A stretch of 64,000 bases of DNA from Leuctra nigra. Lineage: Eukaryota > Arthropoda > Insecta > Plecoptera > Leuctridae. This document shows positions 33,501 through 42,467 of this stretch, piece by piece. The notes under the pieces were generated by a model that did not search any database, was not told the origin of the DNA, and saw nothing but the letters and a program-made list of their open reading frames with translations. Made by a program: the position numbers and the translations under genes. The stretch is from NCBI GenBank assembly GCA_934045905.1, contig OW203771.1, positions 21,584,069 to 21,648,068 of the forward strand, given 5' to 3'. The stretch's first letter is position 1; each line of letters opens with the position of its first letter.

Positions 33501-34687
33501 GAGAAGGTGCTTGGCAGTCTTATTTATCTCAAATATTGTTTTTGTATAGTATTCAATATACTCAAATATAACTATATTTGGGGGGCACCAGAAGAATATT
33601 TTGCCAGGGGCCCATCAATCTCTAGCTACACCACTGGCAGGCACTTTAGTATGACTTGATTCTTAAAAAAGATATTAAATTAGTTTCTTTTATAAAATGA
33701 AGACAATATTTATGTAATATTTTGAGTACTGTCATAAGTGGTTATAAGTTATAACTACGATCACCACACTTTACAGGGATTGGAAACCATCTGCGTATTG
33801 TGACGTCACTCCCATAAGACCAATGCTAAATGAAGCCGGCCCAGGGTTTGGGCCGCCGTTTTGCTCTTTCTTACTTCCTGCTCCGTCTTACTTCCGGCTG
33901 GTGACCCGCGAAATTTAAAAAAAGTATGCTTTTGGAGTGTTTAAATATGATTCACACAATTGCCGCCAGGTTTTAAAGAGCTTCTCAAACTTGCCGCTGC
34001 TAAAGATGGTGGCGCATTGTCGAATATTTGAATTCTGTTCTGGCGGGAGATAAAGACATGTGTCACGTGAGCGACATCACAGCCGCTTGTTCTATGCTTG
34101 TTGTGTTCAAGGGGACCAGACCCATGGCCAGCTAGTCAGACAGTTTCCAATCCCTGTAAAGTGTGGTGATCATAGGTTATTACTATTACATTTTAATATT
34201 AAAAAATAGAAAATAAATAAAATCTTTTTAAAATTATGACAACATTAATGAAATGGACACTTTCTCGTGTTGTGTTATGGTGGTATTAATGCTTATCAAT
34301 AGATTTTCGTTTGTAAAGAATGCTTTGCAATTAATCAAATTGTGTTGCATTTATTTTCTCGATTTCGCAGGAAATTTGTGACAAATCTAATCTATGATCT
34401 TCAGAAACATATTCACTTTCAACAATCAGATTTTTGTTAACAGTCTGCAGATATTCAAATATTAGCAAAGCAAAACATACCTGTTATAATATCTTTGTAA
34501 AATTTCAGATCGATCAGGAAAACGATGTGAACAAATGAAGAAAATTAATTCAAAGAAACTGGATTCTAATTTTTTAGTGTAAGATATTGTTTTGATGGCT
34601 ACTTACATAAATGCGTAGGCGGAGGAGTTGTTCTGACAATTCCAGCAATTGCAGACCAGAAACTCAGCACAGATAGCAGCAATGTGA
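18241..34687 (-). CDS. Two-domain secreted serine protease gene, copy 2 (gene-level entry, 5' and 3' incomplete)
   Basis: Eight exons at 34687-34607, 33106-32918, 29615-29314, 28575-28227, 27190-27137, 25813-25680, 24660-24542 and 18509-18241 (1497 nt) follow the same order and phases as copy 1. Exons 5', 6' and 7' have exactly the same lengths as their copy 1 counterparts. Domain 1 keeps His, Asp and Ser with Ser at position 189; domain 2 lacks the His and the Cys42-Cys58 pair. Differences: the pro-region is much shorter, and the residue before IAGG is Tyr (KTY) instead of Arg. Exon 1' was not found; the palindromic Polinton begins 170 bp upstream of exon 2'. The terminal exon was not found either. 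Confidence 0.82.
20595..21238 (+). mobile_element. Dispersed Helitron-like repeat, copy 2
   Basis: Contains AACCAATCGATCTGAAATTT blocks and ends with the hairpin CGCTCA(14-nt loop)TGAGCG followed by TTTTCCTAG and then T. A hairpin shortly before a CTRR end and insertion before T are Helitron 3' hallmarks. No Rep/helicase frame is present. Confidence 0.5.
22139..22695. mobile_element. hAT-like MITE, 8-bp target duplication
   Basis: Termini CAGTGTTGGGGAAGGAACTT and, inverted, CAGTGTTGAGGAAGTTCCTT belong to the common CAGTGTTGGG hAT class. Flanks AATGAAAG (22131-22138) and GATGAAAG (22696-22703) match at 7 of 8. Nested inside the 18992-23913 element. Similar internal sequence (GAACGCGTTC, AAAGTTCACT) occurs near 12480-12625. 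Confidence 0.8.
24010..24095. repeat. AT-rich minisatellite, AAAATATACGAT units
   Basis: About five imperfect units of a TAAAATATACGA/TATCGA motif. Lies in intron 8' of protease copy 2. Confidence 0.7.
24388..24508. mobile_element. Small palindromic MITE (CCTATTCTATAACTT)
   Basis: CCTATTCTATAACTTGGAAA is mirrored by TTTTAAAGTTATAGAATAGG. Relatives with the same CCTATTCTATAA end occur near 25027 and 60519. Its right end lies about 32 bp from exon 8' (24542). Confidence 0.55.
24542..24660 (-). CDS. Protease copy 2, exon 8' (His-lacking segment)
   Basis: Acceptor TTTCTTTAG, donor AA|GTAAG. Reads AAVSHSKKKSSK, NWEGVGTLISERYVVVVANA, VYNK. Against the active pattern CGGTLIS...TAAHC, CGG is GVG and AAHC is ANAV. 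His57, Cys42 and Cys58 are absent, as in copy 1. Confidence 0.83.
25680..25813 (-). CDS. Protease copy 2, exon 7' (3'-most acceptor)
   Basis: Acceptor ACGTTACAG, donor TTG|GTAAGA. Reads CDQYARAVYQPVEPDN, STCAM, NQLTFRRYTRPMEFPHL, nearly the same as exon 7 of copy 1, again with LTFRR in place of IVGG. Immediately upstream the acceptor and exon start are repeated four more times (see 25770-26045). Confidence 0.82.
25770..26045. repeat. Tandem repeat of a splice acceptor plus exon start
   Basis: The block GGTAGACGGCACGCGCGTAC, TGATCGCATTCTGTAACGTT and CACATTTAGG, about 53 bp long, is iterated. Its core ATTCTGTAAC starts at 25811, 25868, 25923, 25976 and 26029 (spacings 57, 55, 53, 53). On the transcribed strand each unit has GTTACAG|AATGCGATCAGTACG, the exon 7' acceptor and its first codons. 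The 57-bp spacing keeps frame; the others do not. Confidence 0.92.
26046..27136. other. Intron 6' of protease copy 2, no gene seen
   Basis: Contains a TTCCGATTCCGGTTTCGGTT-type simple repeat near 26216-26300. It also has diverged dispersed-repeat blocks (AATCGATCGGTTAAACGG near 26880, GATCGATCAGTTGAACC near 26724) related to the Helitron-like family. Confidence 0.45.
27137..27190 (-). CDS. Protease copy 2, exon 6' (54-nt linker)
   Basis: Acceptor TTTGTCTACAG, donor A|GTAAGTAA. Reads HGVKAKIQPKAKSLSER, a basic linker, and joins exon 7' as KCDQYARAVY. Length and both phases equal exon 6 of copy 1, while the sequence has diverged except for KAK. Confidence 0.8.
27983..28108. mobile_element. Small inverted-repeat element
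   Basis: GTGTGTCGCTCCCCCTCC and, inverted, GTGTGTCGATCACCCTCC bracket about 125 bp in intron 5' of protease copy 2. No target duplication recognised. Confidence 0.4.
28227..28575 (-). CDS. Protease copy 2, exon 5' (catalytic Ser)
   Basis: Acceptor GATATCCTTCAG, donor T|GTAAGTAA. Reads VAGWGYTGDG, YFSLDRFCAGYVNK, SVCRGDSGGGLVF, YYLQGIVSVSFAP, YNGFTQISEYIEFIRMK. It keeps Trp in GWG (copy 1 has Tyr). As in copy 1, a stop (TAA, 28219-28221) follows closely if the donor is skipped. The 349-nt length equals copy 1 exactly. Confidence 0.9.
29314..29615 (-). CDS. Protease copy 2, exon 4' (catalytic His and Asp)
   Basis: Acceptor GTTATTTTGCAG, donor GAG|GTAAGA. Reads AAHCVWNEDFGKQRNPEE, VGLGKQYRDFYAIEDD, PKRYQGKATFHQFDIALLKL, VVCMDWNK. 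Catalytic His and Asp are both in place. One codon longer than copy 1. Confidence 0.9.
29680..29990 (-). mobile_element. Helitron-like repeat fragment
   Basis: AAACGCTCAGTGTCACATTGATGAGCGAGC at 29689 is the inverted family end block. The inner sequence is diverged and the other end is not defined. The open frames seen here belong to the repeat. Confidence 0.4.
30040..30480. other. GC-rich intronic block, no gene seen
   Basis: Around 30130-30420 the base composition turns GC-rich with a G12 run and segments such as GACCTAACGGGCCCGAACCG. It differs from the surrounding AT-rich intron and is probably an old insertion, but no ends or coding frame were found. Confidence 0.35.
30500..31002. mobile_element. 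hAT-like element with perfect 8-bp target duplication
   Basis: Begins CAGGGGCATATTACCC and ends GTTTAATCCGCCCCTG; subterminal TAGGCTA and GGCGCC motifs are mirrored. TGTTTGCT is duplicated at 30492-30499 and 31003-31010. Contains a C14 run (about 30698) and a G20-like run (about 30930). A related terminus is at 11438. It is inserted in the outer terminus of the 30486-31612 element. Confidence 0.85.
31003..31612. mobile_element. Inverted-repeat element (GCTTGTA-AACGTCT), interrupted by the hAT copy
   Basis: GCTTGTACAACGTCTGCCCACG at 31008 is mirrored by CGTGGTGAGACGTTCTACAAGC ending near 31600. A second inverted pair lies inside (GTGAAGCCTTTCC near 31201, AAAAGGCTTCAC near 31379). The left outer end continues at about 30486-30499, on the other side of the hAT insertion. 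No coding capacity seen. Confidence 0.5.
31810..31993. repeat. Direct 44-bp repeat, CACTACATTGTATTGTTAAA
   Basis: The stretch from CACTACATTGTATTGTTAAA to ATGCATGTAGTGTTAT occurs at about 31812 and again at about 31950. Each copy is itself nearly palindromic (CACTACAT...ATGTAGTG). Diverged pieces recur near 32362 and 32690. Confidence 0.65.
32100..32180 (-). repeat. tRNA-like sequence (SINE head or tRNA pseudogene)
   Basis: The minus strand reads GGCGCCGTGGTCCCGGGG, TTAGCGCTATGAGG, then AGATCGCAGGTTCGAGGCC. An A-box-like TGGTCCCGGGGTTAGCGC and a B-box-like GGTTCGAGGCC stand at tRNA spacing, but the acceptor and anticodon stems do not fold well. Probably a SINE head. Confidence 0.5.
32918..33106 (-). 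CDS. Protease copy 2, exon 3' (activation site)
   Basis: Acceptor GTATTAG, donor CAG|GTAGAA. Reads PDCGLQGNSYGDNS, IIKTYIAGGEETTEG, YPWHAALYKKLKDD, ECGGTLIHPRLVVT. The residue before IAGG is Tyr rather than the Arg of copy 1, so a trypsin-like upstream activator would not cut here. A hAT-like element starts 36 bp upstream. Confidence 0.87.
33142..33636. mobile_element. hAT-like element next to exon 3' acceptor
   Basis: Begins CAGTGGCATAACTACCGG and ends, inverted, CAGTGGTGTAGCTAGAG; CAGTGGCGTAGCTA-type ends are common in hAT elements. Candidate duplications GCAGCCTG and GCAGGCAC agree only partly, so the copy is old or a boundary is shifted by a base. Confidence 0.65.
33759..34171. mobile_element. 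MITE with perfect 29-bp terminal inverted repeats
   Basis: GATCACCACACTTTACAGGG plus ATTGGAAAC at 33759-33787 is perfectly mirrored at 34143-34171. Weaker similarity extends outwards (ATAAC-TA). Interior is moderately GC-rich with no long frame. Lies in intron 2' of protease copy 2. Confidence 0.8.
34607..34687 (-). CDS. Protease copy 2, exon 2' (signal peptide core and short pro-region)
   Basis: Acceptor TTTTGTTCCAG, donor T|GTAAGT; 81 nt with phases equal to exon 2 of copy 1. Reads TLLLSVLSFWSAIAGIV then RTTPPPTHL, a hydrophobic signal core followed by a short pro-region about 24 residues shorter than in copy 1. No in-frame ATG precedes it, so a separate exon 1' is needed; none lies before the Polinton at 34860. 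Confidence 0.68.
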
Positions 34688-34859
34688 CTGGAACAAAATA
34701 ACATTCTTAATATTTAAGATTTTTTCCCTTATATTTAGGGGGAGGGGAGGGGGGGACAAATGTTGATTTTTAATATTTTAATAAAAATGGCGGAGTTGGT
34801 GATAGAAAGTCGAAACTTTCACAAACTTTACACTTTAAACTCATCTTATAAATAATGGG

Positions 34860-35420
34860 AGTAGTATGCATGGCACCCTGGGGCACAAAGGATGCCGACA
34901 AACGATGCCGCCTCTATTGTCCTGTCAATCATCATTAGTCACGGTCAATTAGTCAAAGGGTACCGCCTATTGTCCTGTCACTCATAATCACACGGTCAAT
35001 TACACCTGTCAATCCGGTCAATTAAACCTGTCAATCATCATTACTTCCGGTCAATTAAACAAATTTGCATAATCAATCTAATTAATCAAAAAGCGCATAT
35101 TTAATCCAATCAATTAAAAAGTGCATAATCAATCCATTTAATCAAGTGCATATTAAATTCAATCAATTAAAAAGTGCATTCAATCAATCAAAAAGCGCAT
35201 CCAATCAAAAAGCGCATAATCAATCTAATCAATCAAAAAAAGCGCATATTAAATTCAATCAATCTAATCAATTAAAAAGTGCATTCAATCAATCAAAAAG
35301 CGCATCCAATCAAAAAGCGCATAATCAATCTAATCAATCAAAAAAAAAGCGCATATTAAATTCAATCAATCTAATCAATCAAAAAGTGCATCTAATCAAT
35401 CAAAAAGCGCATATTAATCG
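34860..35420. repeat. Left subterminal tandem repeats of the Polinton arm
   Basis: Outer part: GTCAATCATCATTA and CGGTCAATTA motifs separated by CCTGTCA. Inner part: about a dozen variants of AATCAATCAAAAAGCGCAT. Mirrored at 49936-50496. Such repeats near the ends may be sites for replication or integration proteins (inference). Confidence 0.85.
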
Positions 35421-36207
35421 TGGTCGTCAGAGGCGCGCGCATTGCTGTGTCATCTTGGAATCAGTAACTCACTAGTCTTAACTTGAAAACGCAGGTGTAG
35501 TACTACGTCATCGTGACCAGGTAGTGCAAGGGTGTGGTCCTTTTGTATCCAACAACAACATCACTTGACATTGAGTGACCATCAATAGAAACAAGGGTTA
35601 AGCTCTATTGTTAATGTTTACGCCTGAGTAACTATATAGTGCGCATCATTGGTTTTCTTTAGACTAATCTTTAACGGACATCCCTTCTTAAACAATAGAA
35701 ATGAAGGTGCGCTGCCCAACCCTTGGCACAGGTGCTTTGAAATAACTACTGAACGAGGTGAAAGTAAAGGAGTACTCTTGGTGTAGATCACTAACCGCAT
35801 ATTTCATAATTTAAAAAGTGTCAAGTGGTAGTGGTTCGATCCCCGAGGGTTCTCCTTTTTTATTTTATGTTTTTCACCGGCGCTTATCTATTTTCAATTA
35901 AAATAAAACGATCCGTTATTAAAAACTATAAGGAAGAGGTGGGGGTTTACTCAATAACAAAACAGATTTCCCATTAACCAGTATATTGAATGAAAAAGTA
36001 CACAGTACATTCATGAAAATACATAGTCATACATAATCAATTATTAGAATCAGCATCCCACCAACCACTTTGGTACTCTAAAATATTGTCTATATCCAAC
36101 TTCATAATCACTTCACGAACACTAAAATAATTGTTCTGATCTTCAAATGCTTCGATTCACTTTCTTGCAGTCGCTTCAATGTCTGGGAGTAGATTCTTAG
36201 AAACATA

Positions 36208-36840
36208 TTATGAACCAATGCCAAACCCAAAATAGTCATACATAATCATATTCTGAAATTCGATACTTGTTATGATACGGGGTTTGATATGTAAAAGATG
36301 TTCAATTGTTGATTGCTCGAGAAATATACTATTTCCACGGTTAATTGGCTTGATGCCTACTACATATTCACCGTTACTTAGCTCGGTTGTAAATAATAAA
36401 TTAGGGCCAATAGTTAGCACAACAGAACTTTCTTTAAAAGGTAGCAAGGCAGTGGTGACGTCTTGTTCCGATGAAAGTGCTGGTGGCCCCGATAAGGGCC
36501 GTTCGCGGCGTTTCGGAAACTTTAATACTTCCATATTATGGCGGCGACTGGGTTCGAAAACATTGGCATCCACAACTGCTAATTCACTGTAAAACTTGAT
36601 CCATTCTTGTGAAGAAAAGTATATCTTACCCTCATGTCTTGATGACAGAGTAACAATGGGCATGTAATTCTTCAGAGGGTCTGATCCCACGATAACACTT
36701 TGTGTTTTATTAAGAGTAAATAGGCTATTCATTACCGTAGCAATTTCTTCTTGTTTCACGTTCTTCACACTTTGAATTTCTTCAACAGCACTCCGCTTGT
36801 GTGATGCACCGAAACCTACTTCAGCACTCAGCTTAAACAT
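36208..36840 (-). pseudogene. Polinton ORF C, left-arm copy
   Basis: Mirror of 48516-49148, described there. 210 codons from MFKLSAEVGFG, truncated relative to ORF B; the lost C-terminal codons persist out of frame at about 36037-36156. Confidence 0.7.
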
Positions 36841-37862
36841 GTTGCTTGTTTGGATATTGGAATCAAACTGCCTCTTTACAGCTCTTTAGAAAAAGGTGTA
36901 GATGAGGGAGACACAGTCACTTGCAGGTACCAGTTTCAACAGGTTTCCAACATGTACACGATACAAGTTATCCCAACCCTTTGAACATTTTTAGTTATCA
37001 GTACAGGCCATAGTTAAATATTAGGTTCCAGCTCTCTAAGAATTCTTATATCATACGATGTACGATTGTTTACCAAATCTCGCTCTATTTCGGCTATATA
37101 GTGCAATTAATTGTACATCCGTCCCCTTTTCTTCAAAATACATCTTTTTAGCGATAGCCGTTTGTACGAAGCCAACCCAATCTGCCAATTCCTCGTAAAT
37201 ATTCTCACAGTGCTGTCATTTTCTTTCACAATAGAAGAGAGGGTGCGACCTCCCAACCCTTGGCACAGGTGCTTTGAAATAACAACTGAACGAGGTGAAA
37301 GTAAAGAAGGACTCTTGGTGTAGATCACTAACCGCATATTTTAAAAGTGTAAAGTGGCAGTGGCTCGACCCCCGAGGGTTCTCCTTTTTTTTTTTTTTTC
37401 CAGCAGCGCTTATCTCTTTTCAATTAAAATAAAACGACCCGTTATAGGAATCCTGCTCGTGACGTCACAGTGGTAGAAAAATGGAGACTGCGCTGGTAGG
37501 GGAAATGTGTCAAAGCTATAAATAATAGCTATAAATCATATTTCTCAGATGAATATTTAACTTGAAGATGTGTATGGATAAATATTGCGTATTAGTATTA
37601 ACTTGTACTTACTTAAATATCTTTCTTTCACAAGTAATAACTCTAAATATGATATTTGGATTGCCGCTGTCAGATTTGTTTATTCCCTATACTTTTTTAT
37701 GTAGGTTGCTATGGCAACCTTTTCTCACGCAGGATGCCTATTAAAAGCTATAAGGAAGAGGTAAGGTTTACTCAATAACAAAACAGATTTCCCCATTAAC
37801 CAGTATATTAAATGAAAAAAGTACACAATACATTCATGAAAATACATAGTCATACAAATCAA

Positions 37863-38642
37863 TTACACACTAGTAACATCATCCCACCAGCCACTTTGGT
37901 GCTCTAAAATATTGTCTATATCCAACTCCATCATCACTTCACGTACACTAAAATGAATGTCCTGATCTTCAAATGCTTTGATCCACTTTTTTGCAAACGA
38001 TTTTGGAGGTACACTTTCAATAAAAGAATAATCGTCAATGAAAGAATCATCGTCACTGTCTGAAATCAGCTCTTCGTGAAACATTTCCCAGTACTCTTCA
38101 GGTGTAGTCTTCGGCGGTGGACCTTCGCGACTCCTCTGCAGAGAGCCCGCAAAACAAAGTGCATAGAGTCTGCTTTTACTTTCCAGAACTTCGACGCTTA
38201 TCATGATACAGGGTTTGATTTTAAAAAGATGTTCAATTGTTGCTTGCTCGAGAAATATACTGTTTCCACCGTTGATTGGCTTGATGCCTACTACAGATTC
38301 ACCATTTCTTAGCTCGGTTGTGAATAATACATTAGGGCCAATAGTTCTCGAAGCAAAACTTACTTTAAAAGGTTCGAAAACATTTACGTAGGCGACTGAT
38401 AAATCACTGTAGAACTGGATCCATTCTTGCGAAGAAAAGTATATTTTATCTTCGCATCTTGATGACAGAGTAACAACGGCCAAGAGCGCCTTCAGAGGGT
38501 CCGCTCCCACGATGACACTTTGTGTTTTATTAAGAGTAAATAGTCTATTCATTACCGTTGAAATGTCTTCTTGTTTCACGTTCACCACACTTTCTTCAAC
38601 ATCACTCGGCCCATGTGATACTTCAGCACTCAGTTTAAACAT
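37863..38642 (-). CDS. Polinton ORF B, left-arm copy (unknown function)
   Basis: Mirror of 46716-47495, described there. The frame is open up to 38756, but the start at 38642 (MFKLSAEVS) is preferred because ORF C starts at the same residue and the upstream sequence is shared untranslated leader. Confidence 0.7.
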   Translation of the reverse strand: MFKLSAEVSHGPSDVEESVVNVKQEDISTVMNRLFTLNKTQSVIVGADPLKALLAVVTLSSRCEDKIYFSSQEWIQFYSDLSVAYVNVFEPFKVSFASRTIGPNVLFTTELRNGESVVGIKPINGGNSIFLEQATIEHLFKIKPCIMISVEVLESKSRLYALCFAGSLQRSREGPPPKTTPEEYWEMFHEELISDSDDDSFIDDYSFIESVPPKSFAKKWIKAFEDQDIHFSVREVMMELDIDNILEHQSGWWDDVTSV

Positions 38643-39524
38643 ATTGCTTGTTTGGATATTGGAATCAAACTGACTCTTTACAGCTCTTTCGAAAAGGTGC
38701 AGTGGAGGGAGACACCGGCGCCTGCATGCACTATACAAAAGAGGAGTAAGTTTCATTGTGAATGATTATACACTTGATTACCCTTCAGTGATTTTCTTTA
38801 GACACCCCAAACTATTTCTCTTCTTAAACAATAGAAGCGAAGGTGCGCCATCCTAACCCTTAGAAAATCAGGTCAGACGACAGCGTGAGAAGGGGGTTAT
38901 AGGATTCTACGTCACACGGAGGACAGCGAATAGCAAAGCTCGAAATGGGAATAGGGGTGTATACATTTAAGGATAGGTTTCTCTAGCCAGACGTTACAGA
39001 ATATGCGCATAGGTCTTTGCGCATCATTTGTCTTTGTATAATAGTCAGAAATGTAACAACAATCTGTTTTATATTGTCACCGTCAGAAATTAGCTGTGGC
39101 GAACGCTGTTTTAGCATCAAATTTATATATTCAGTTAAAATATTATGTGAATGTTCTCATTGCAGAATATAATATTGATGAGATTGTTGAAATCATTTAA
39201 ATATTGATATTATATATGATATAGGAAAAGGATAGGTGTACTCAATGACAAGGCAGATTCCCAGTTAACCAGTATAATTAAATTCAAATTGATACATTAC
39301 ATTCATGAAAATATATTGAGAGAGACATACATCTACAATTATTCACTCGAAACTTCTTCACACTGTGGCACTACTATTATTCAATTATCATCTATATATC
39401 ATCTTTAATCAAATTCGACGTCGCTTTACCTATACTATACACTATATGGATTGTACTTAATCTTCAAATGTTCTGATCCGCTTTTGCGCAATTGATTCCA
39501 ATTCATTATTGCTACATTTAAATA

Positions 39525-40226
39525 TTACACATTCTTTATTTTCCACCATCCTTGTTGAGTAAGCATACCATCAATGTTCAATTCAAGCATGGCTATTCTG
39601 ACTCCAATGGGAACTCCGATGTCTTTAAACCGGCTCTGCCATTTCTCTCTGACTGAGAGTTCCAGTAACGCATTGTCTTTATTCATTTCTCCAGGGCGAT
39701 TAGGTTTCAAAAGGAGTTCTTCCTCGTCGTCTCCTTCTTGTTTTACCATGCGTGGTTGGTTAGTAAGTTGAAAAGTGTTGAAAATATGTACAAACCACTG
39801 TTTATACATTTGACTGCAATTCCTCATTTCCTCAATACATAGGTTAATACTTGGAATTAATTTTACAAGATGTTCAACTGTAGAAACCGCTAGTAGCATC
39901 TCCTTACTGTACCTTGATTTGACAGATACACAAGGACCATATGTAGCCTCAGATATGAAAATGGTGTGTGACGCACACACGCCACCCATATATAATTGTC
40001 TTAACCTATGATTTGCAACAGCGTCCCTTGCTTCAACTATTAAGGGATGTGCAGATAACCATTCATCTGCAGAGAAACTCACTTTAAAGCCCTCTTGTGA
40101 ACCTAGAATGATAACCGGTTGAAACTCTTTTAAGGGATGCACACCTACAAGTATGTGCTTACTGCGAGAAGTACTCAGATAAAACAAGCGGTTCATGATA
40201 GTTGGTACGTCATTCTGTTGAACCAT
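39525..40226 (-). CDS. Polinton ORF A, left-arm copy (unknown function)
   Basis: Mirror of 45132-45833, described there; 233 codons, intact. Confidence 0.72.
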   Translation of the reverse strand: MVQQNDVPTIMNRLFYLSTSRSKHILVGVHPLKEFQPVIILGSQEGFKVSFSADEWLSAHPLIVEARDAVANHRLRQLYMGGVCASHTIFISEATYGPCVSVKSRYSKEMLLAVSTVEHLVKLIPSINLCIEEMRNCSQMYKQWFVHIFNTFQLTNQPRMVKQEGDDEEELLLKPNRPGEMNKDNALLELSVREKWQSRFKDIGVPIGVRIAMLELNIDGMLTQQGWWKIKNV

Positions 40227-40852
40227 CCTCGATTTGATCTAGACGTTACTCTAAAACAAGCAAAAAGATACACTGTTTTATGTTAGAGCAATAATTGTGA
40301 ATATACAAAGTTTTGCTCTGTTATAGTGTGACATAGCTTATAGCGTAGATACCTACCTCGATTATGTTTTAGCGTTGAAATGTTGAAGGGTATGAAATAA
40401 ATTATTACACAGCGTGCTGATCGTCTTCTTTCTTCAGATTCTTTTATTTATTAAAATGCTGTAATTAGCAATTAAATTAACCCACCGTCTTAACTTAAAA
40501 TGTACGACAAATTTCCAAGTTTAGTTTGATTAAGACGAAACACTATGAAACATGCGCGTAAACGAATTGCTTATGTAGAGCACAATAATATTCGCAGCCA
40601 CCAGCACTGATCCAAGAACGTTAGACGAATGACATGCGCAGCTTACAATTTCAGACGGTTCTTTAATTTAAAGACATGATTGTGACGTGTTTTGACAAGA
40701 TCTGACTAGTCAATTCATGCCCAAAGATGATAAAATTTAACATTGCAGTTGCTGCCAATTTTCTTTTTACTTCACAGCAATCACGAAAATGCAACAACTC
40801 ATGAATATACCACACTGTTTTCGGATACTTTCACTCTAGGACTTAAAATCAC

Positions 40853-41353
40853 CTAGATCCCTGAATTCGGAAAATTAGCTGCAGTTACACAGTAGTTAAG
40901 AACTTCATTACACACAGGATTGTAGCATCCTTTCCTGGAGCAGTTATTTTTCTTCTTCACGCGCTTCCCTTCTGTCAGAAGGTATAACTTCACAAGTTTA
41001 CATCTGATTAGCTCCTCTGGACAATGCACACAATGTACAACACAATACACACAGTGTACAACACAATGCACACAATATACAACGCAATGCATACTATGTA
41101 CAACACAATGCACACCATATACAACACAATGCACACAATGTACAACGCAATGCACACATTGTACAACACAATGCACACAATGTACAACACAATTCACACA
41201 ATGTACAACACATTGCACACAATGTACAACACAATACACATAGTGTACAGCGCAATGCACACAATGTACATCACAGTGCACACAGTGTACATCACAGTGC
41301 ACACAGTGTACATCACAATGCACACAGCGTACAACGCAATGCAAGCAGTGCAA
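40853..41353 (-). CDS. Cys/His heptad-repeat ORF, left-arm copy
   Basis: Mirror of 44005-44505, described there. It overlaps, on the opposite strand, the upstream part of the polymerase remnant. Confidence 0.35.
   Translation of the reverse strand: MHCLHCVVRCVHCDVHCVHCDVHCVHCDVHCVHCAVHYVYCVVHCVQCVVHCVNCVVHCVHCVVQCVHCVVHCVHCVVYGVHCVVHSMHCVVYCVHCVVHCVYCVVHCVHCPEELIRCKLVKLYLLTEGKRVKKKNNCSRKGCYNPVCNEVLNYCVTAANFPNSGI
41013..41345. repeat. 21-bp minisatellite, left arm
   Basis: About 15 copies of a 21-bp unit of the form TACAACACAATGCACACAATG with point variants. It lies at the 5' side of the polymerase remnant and stays open in several frames on both strands because the unit is a multiple of three. 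Mirrored at 44013-44345. Confidence 0.9.
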
Positions 41354-41394
41354 TTACCTGCTACCTTTACAATTATCAATCATATTTTAGTGAA

Positions 41395-42250
41395 AGATAG
41401 GAAGAAGAAACAACTTACTGAGGAGATGAAAATTAAGATTCATCTTGTTATGTCTAAAGAAGATCATATTATATTATATTTAGAAATGCTGTAGTGTGTA
41501 GAATTTGTAGTAAACCACTAAGTGGAGATCGCGTCTGTGACCATGACCATATGTGTGTGTTAGTTTCAGAGGAGCAGCCCATAGCACATACAATGTAAAC
41601 TCTGTTCAAGCAAAACATATACCTGTTGTGTTTCATAATCTACGTGAGTACGATTCTCATTTGATTATGAAGGAAATCGGTATTTCAGTAATTCCAAATA
41701 ACATGGAAAAGTATATCTCCTTCACTTTCGGTCGATTAAGATTCATTGATTCATTCCAGCTCATGAGCACATCATTGGAATCATAGTAAACAACCTTAGA
41801 AAGGACGTTTCAAGTAAATTCACTATGTTAAAAGAATGATTTGATTCTGATTCCCTCCCACTTCTGTTGCGTAAATGAGTATTTCCATATAGCTATGTCG
41901 ATTCTGAGGGAAAGCTGATGGAAAGTTCTCTACCTCCTAAGTCTGCCTTCAGGAATGATCTCACTGGAGATGAAATCTCCAATGACGATTACAACCATGC
42001 ACATGAAGTGTGGAGGAAATTCGAAATATCAAGCATCGGTGAGTACCTACCAGGATCTATACATCACCACTGGTATTCTCTTGCTTGTCGATGTATTTGA
42101 GAGTGTTCGTAGTCTGTGTCTGTAATTCTACTGCACCGACCCCCTGTCATACGTTCAAAGCTCCAGGATTAGCCTCGTAGAGTTTCTTGACAATGACATA
42201 TGCTCGTCTGGAGCTCATTACTGATCTCGATATGTATCTGATTGTCTTTC
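41395..42250 (+). pseudogene. polB: DNA polymerase B remnant, left-arm copy
   Basis: Several frames carry consecutive pieces of a protein-primed type B polymerase of the Polinton kind. The pieces are a CRICSKPL...CDHDH metal-binding-like stretch (about 41500-41550), then RGAAHS, FHNLREYDSHLIMKEIG and IPNNMEKYISFTFG (41571-41740). MESSLPPKSAF and DEISNDDYNHAHEVW (41918-42000) and ELITDLDMYLI (about 42210-42245) follow. Frameshifts and stops separate them, so it is dead. It points toward the centre and is cut off at about 42250, before the polymerase motifs, giving the break point of the parental element. In Polintons this enzyme replicates the element. Confidence 0.8.
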
Positions 42251-42467
42251 CAACCAACCAATTTAGTCTAAGCTCTCCAATCAGCACCGTTCATTATAGA
42301 AATATAGATTTTCTTGATTATTTTCTTAATTAATTTTCTTGAAACATGGAGAAACAGTGTCTATGTACCTAACTGAGTTCAATTCGATGGGTTATAGGTT
42401 TTGTACTGCAATTGAGGAATGTCCCTTGCTCGGAGTCCTGTGTTATTGATGGGTGATCAATTATGAA

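Noticed and set aside
35821..35865. B-box-like GGTTCGATCCCC followed by a T-run inside the Polinton arm (mirrored on the right arm)
   Set aside because: It looks like the end of a tRNA gene, but no T stem, acceptor stem or A box can be paired with it. It is part of the leader module repeated before ORFs B and C.
41024..41494. 156-codon frame of MHTMYNTIHTVYN repeats as a protein
   Set aside because: It is the 21-bp minisatellite read on the polymerase strand; several frames are open at once, so openness is not evidence of coding.
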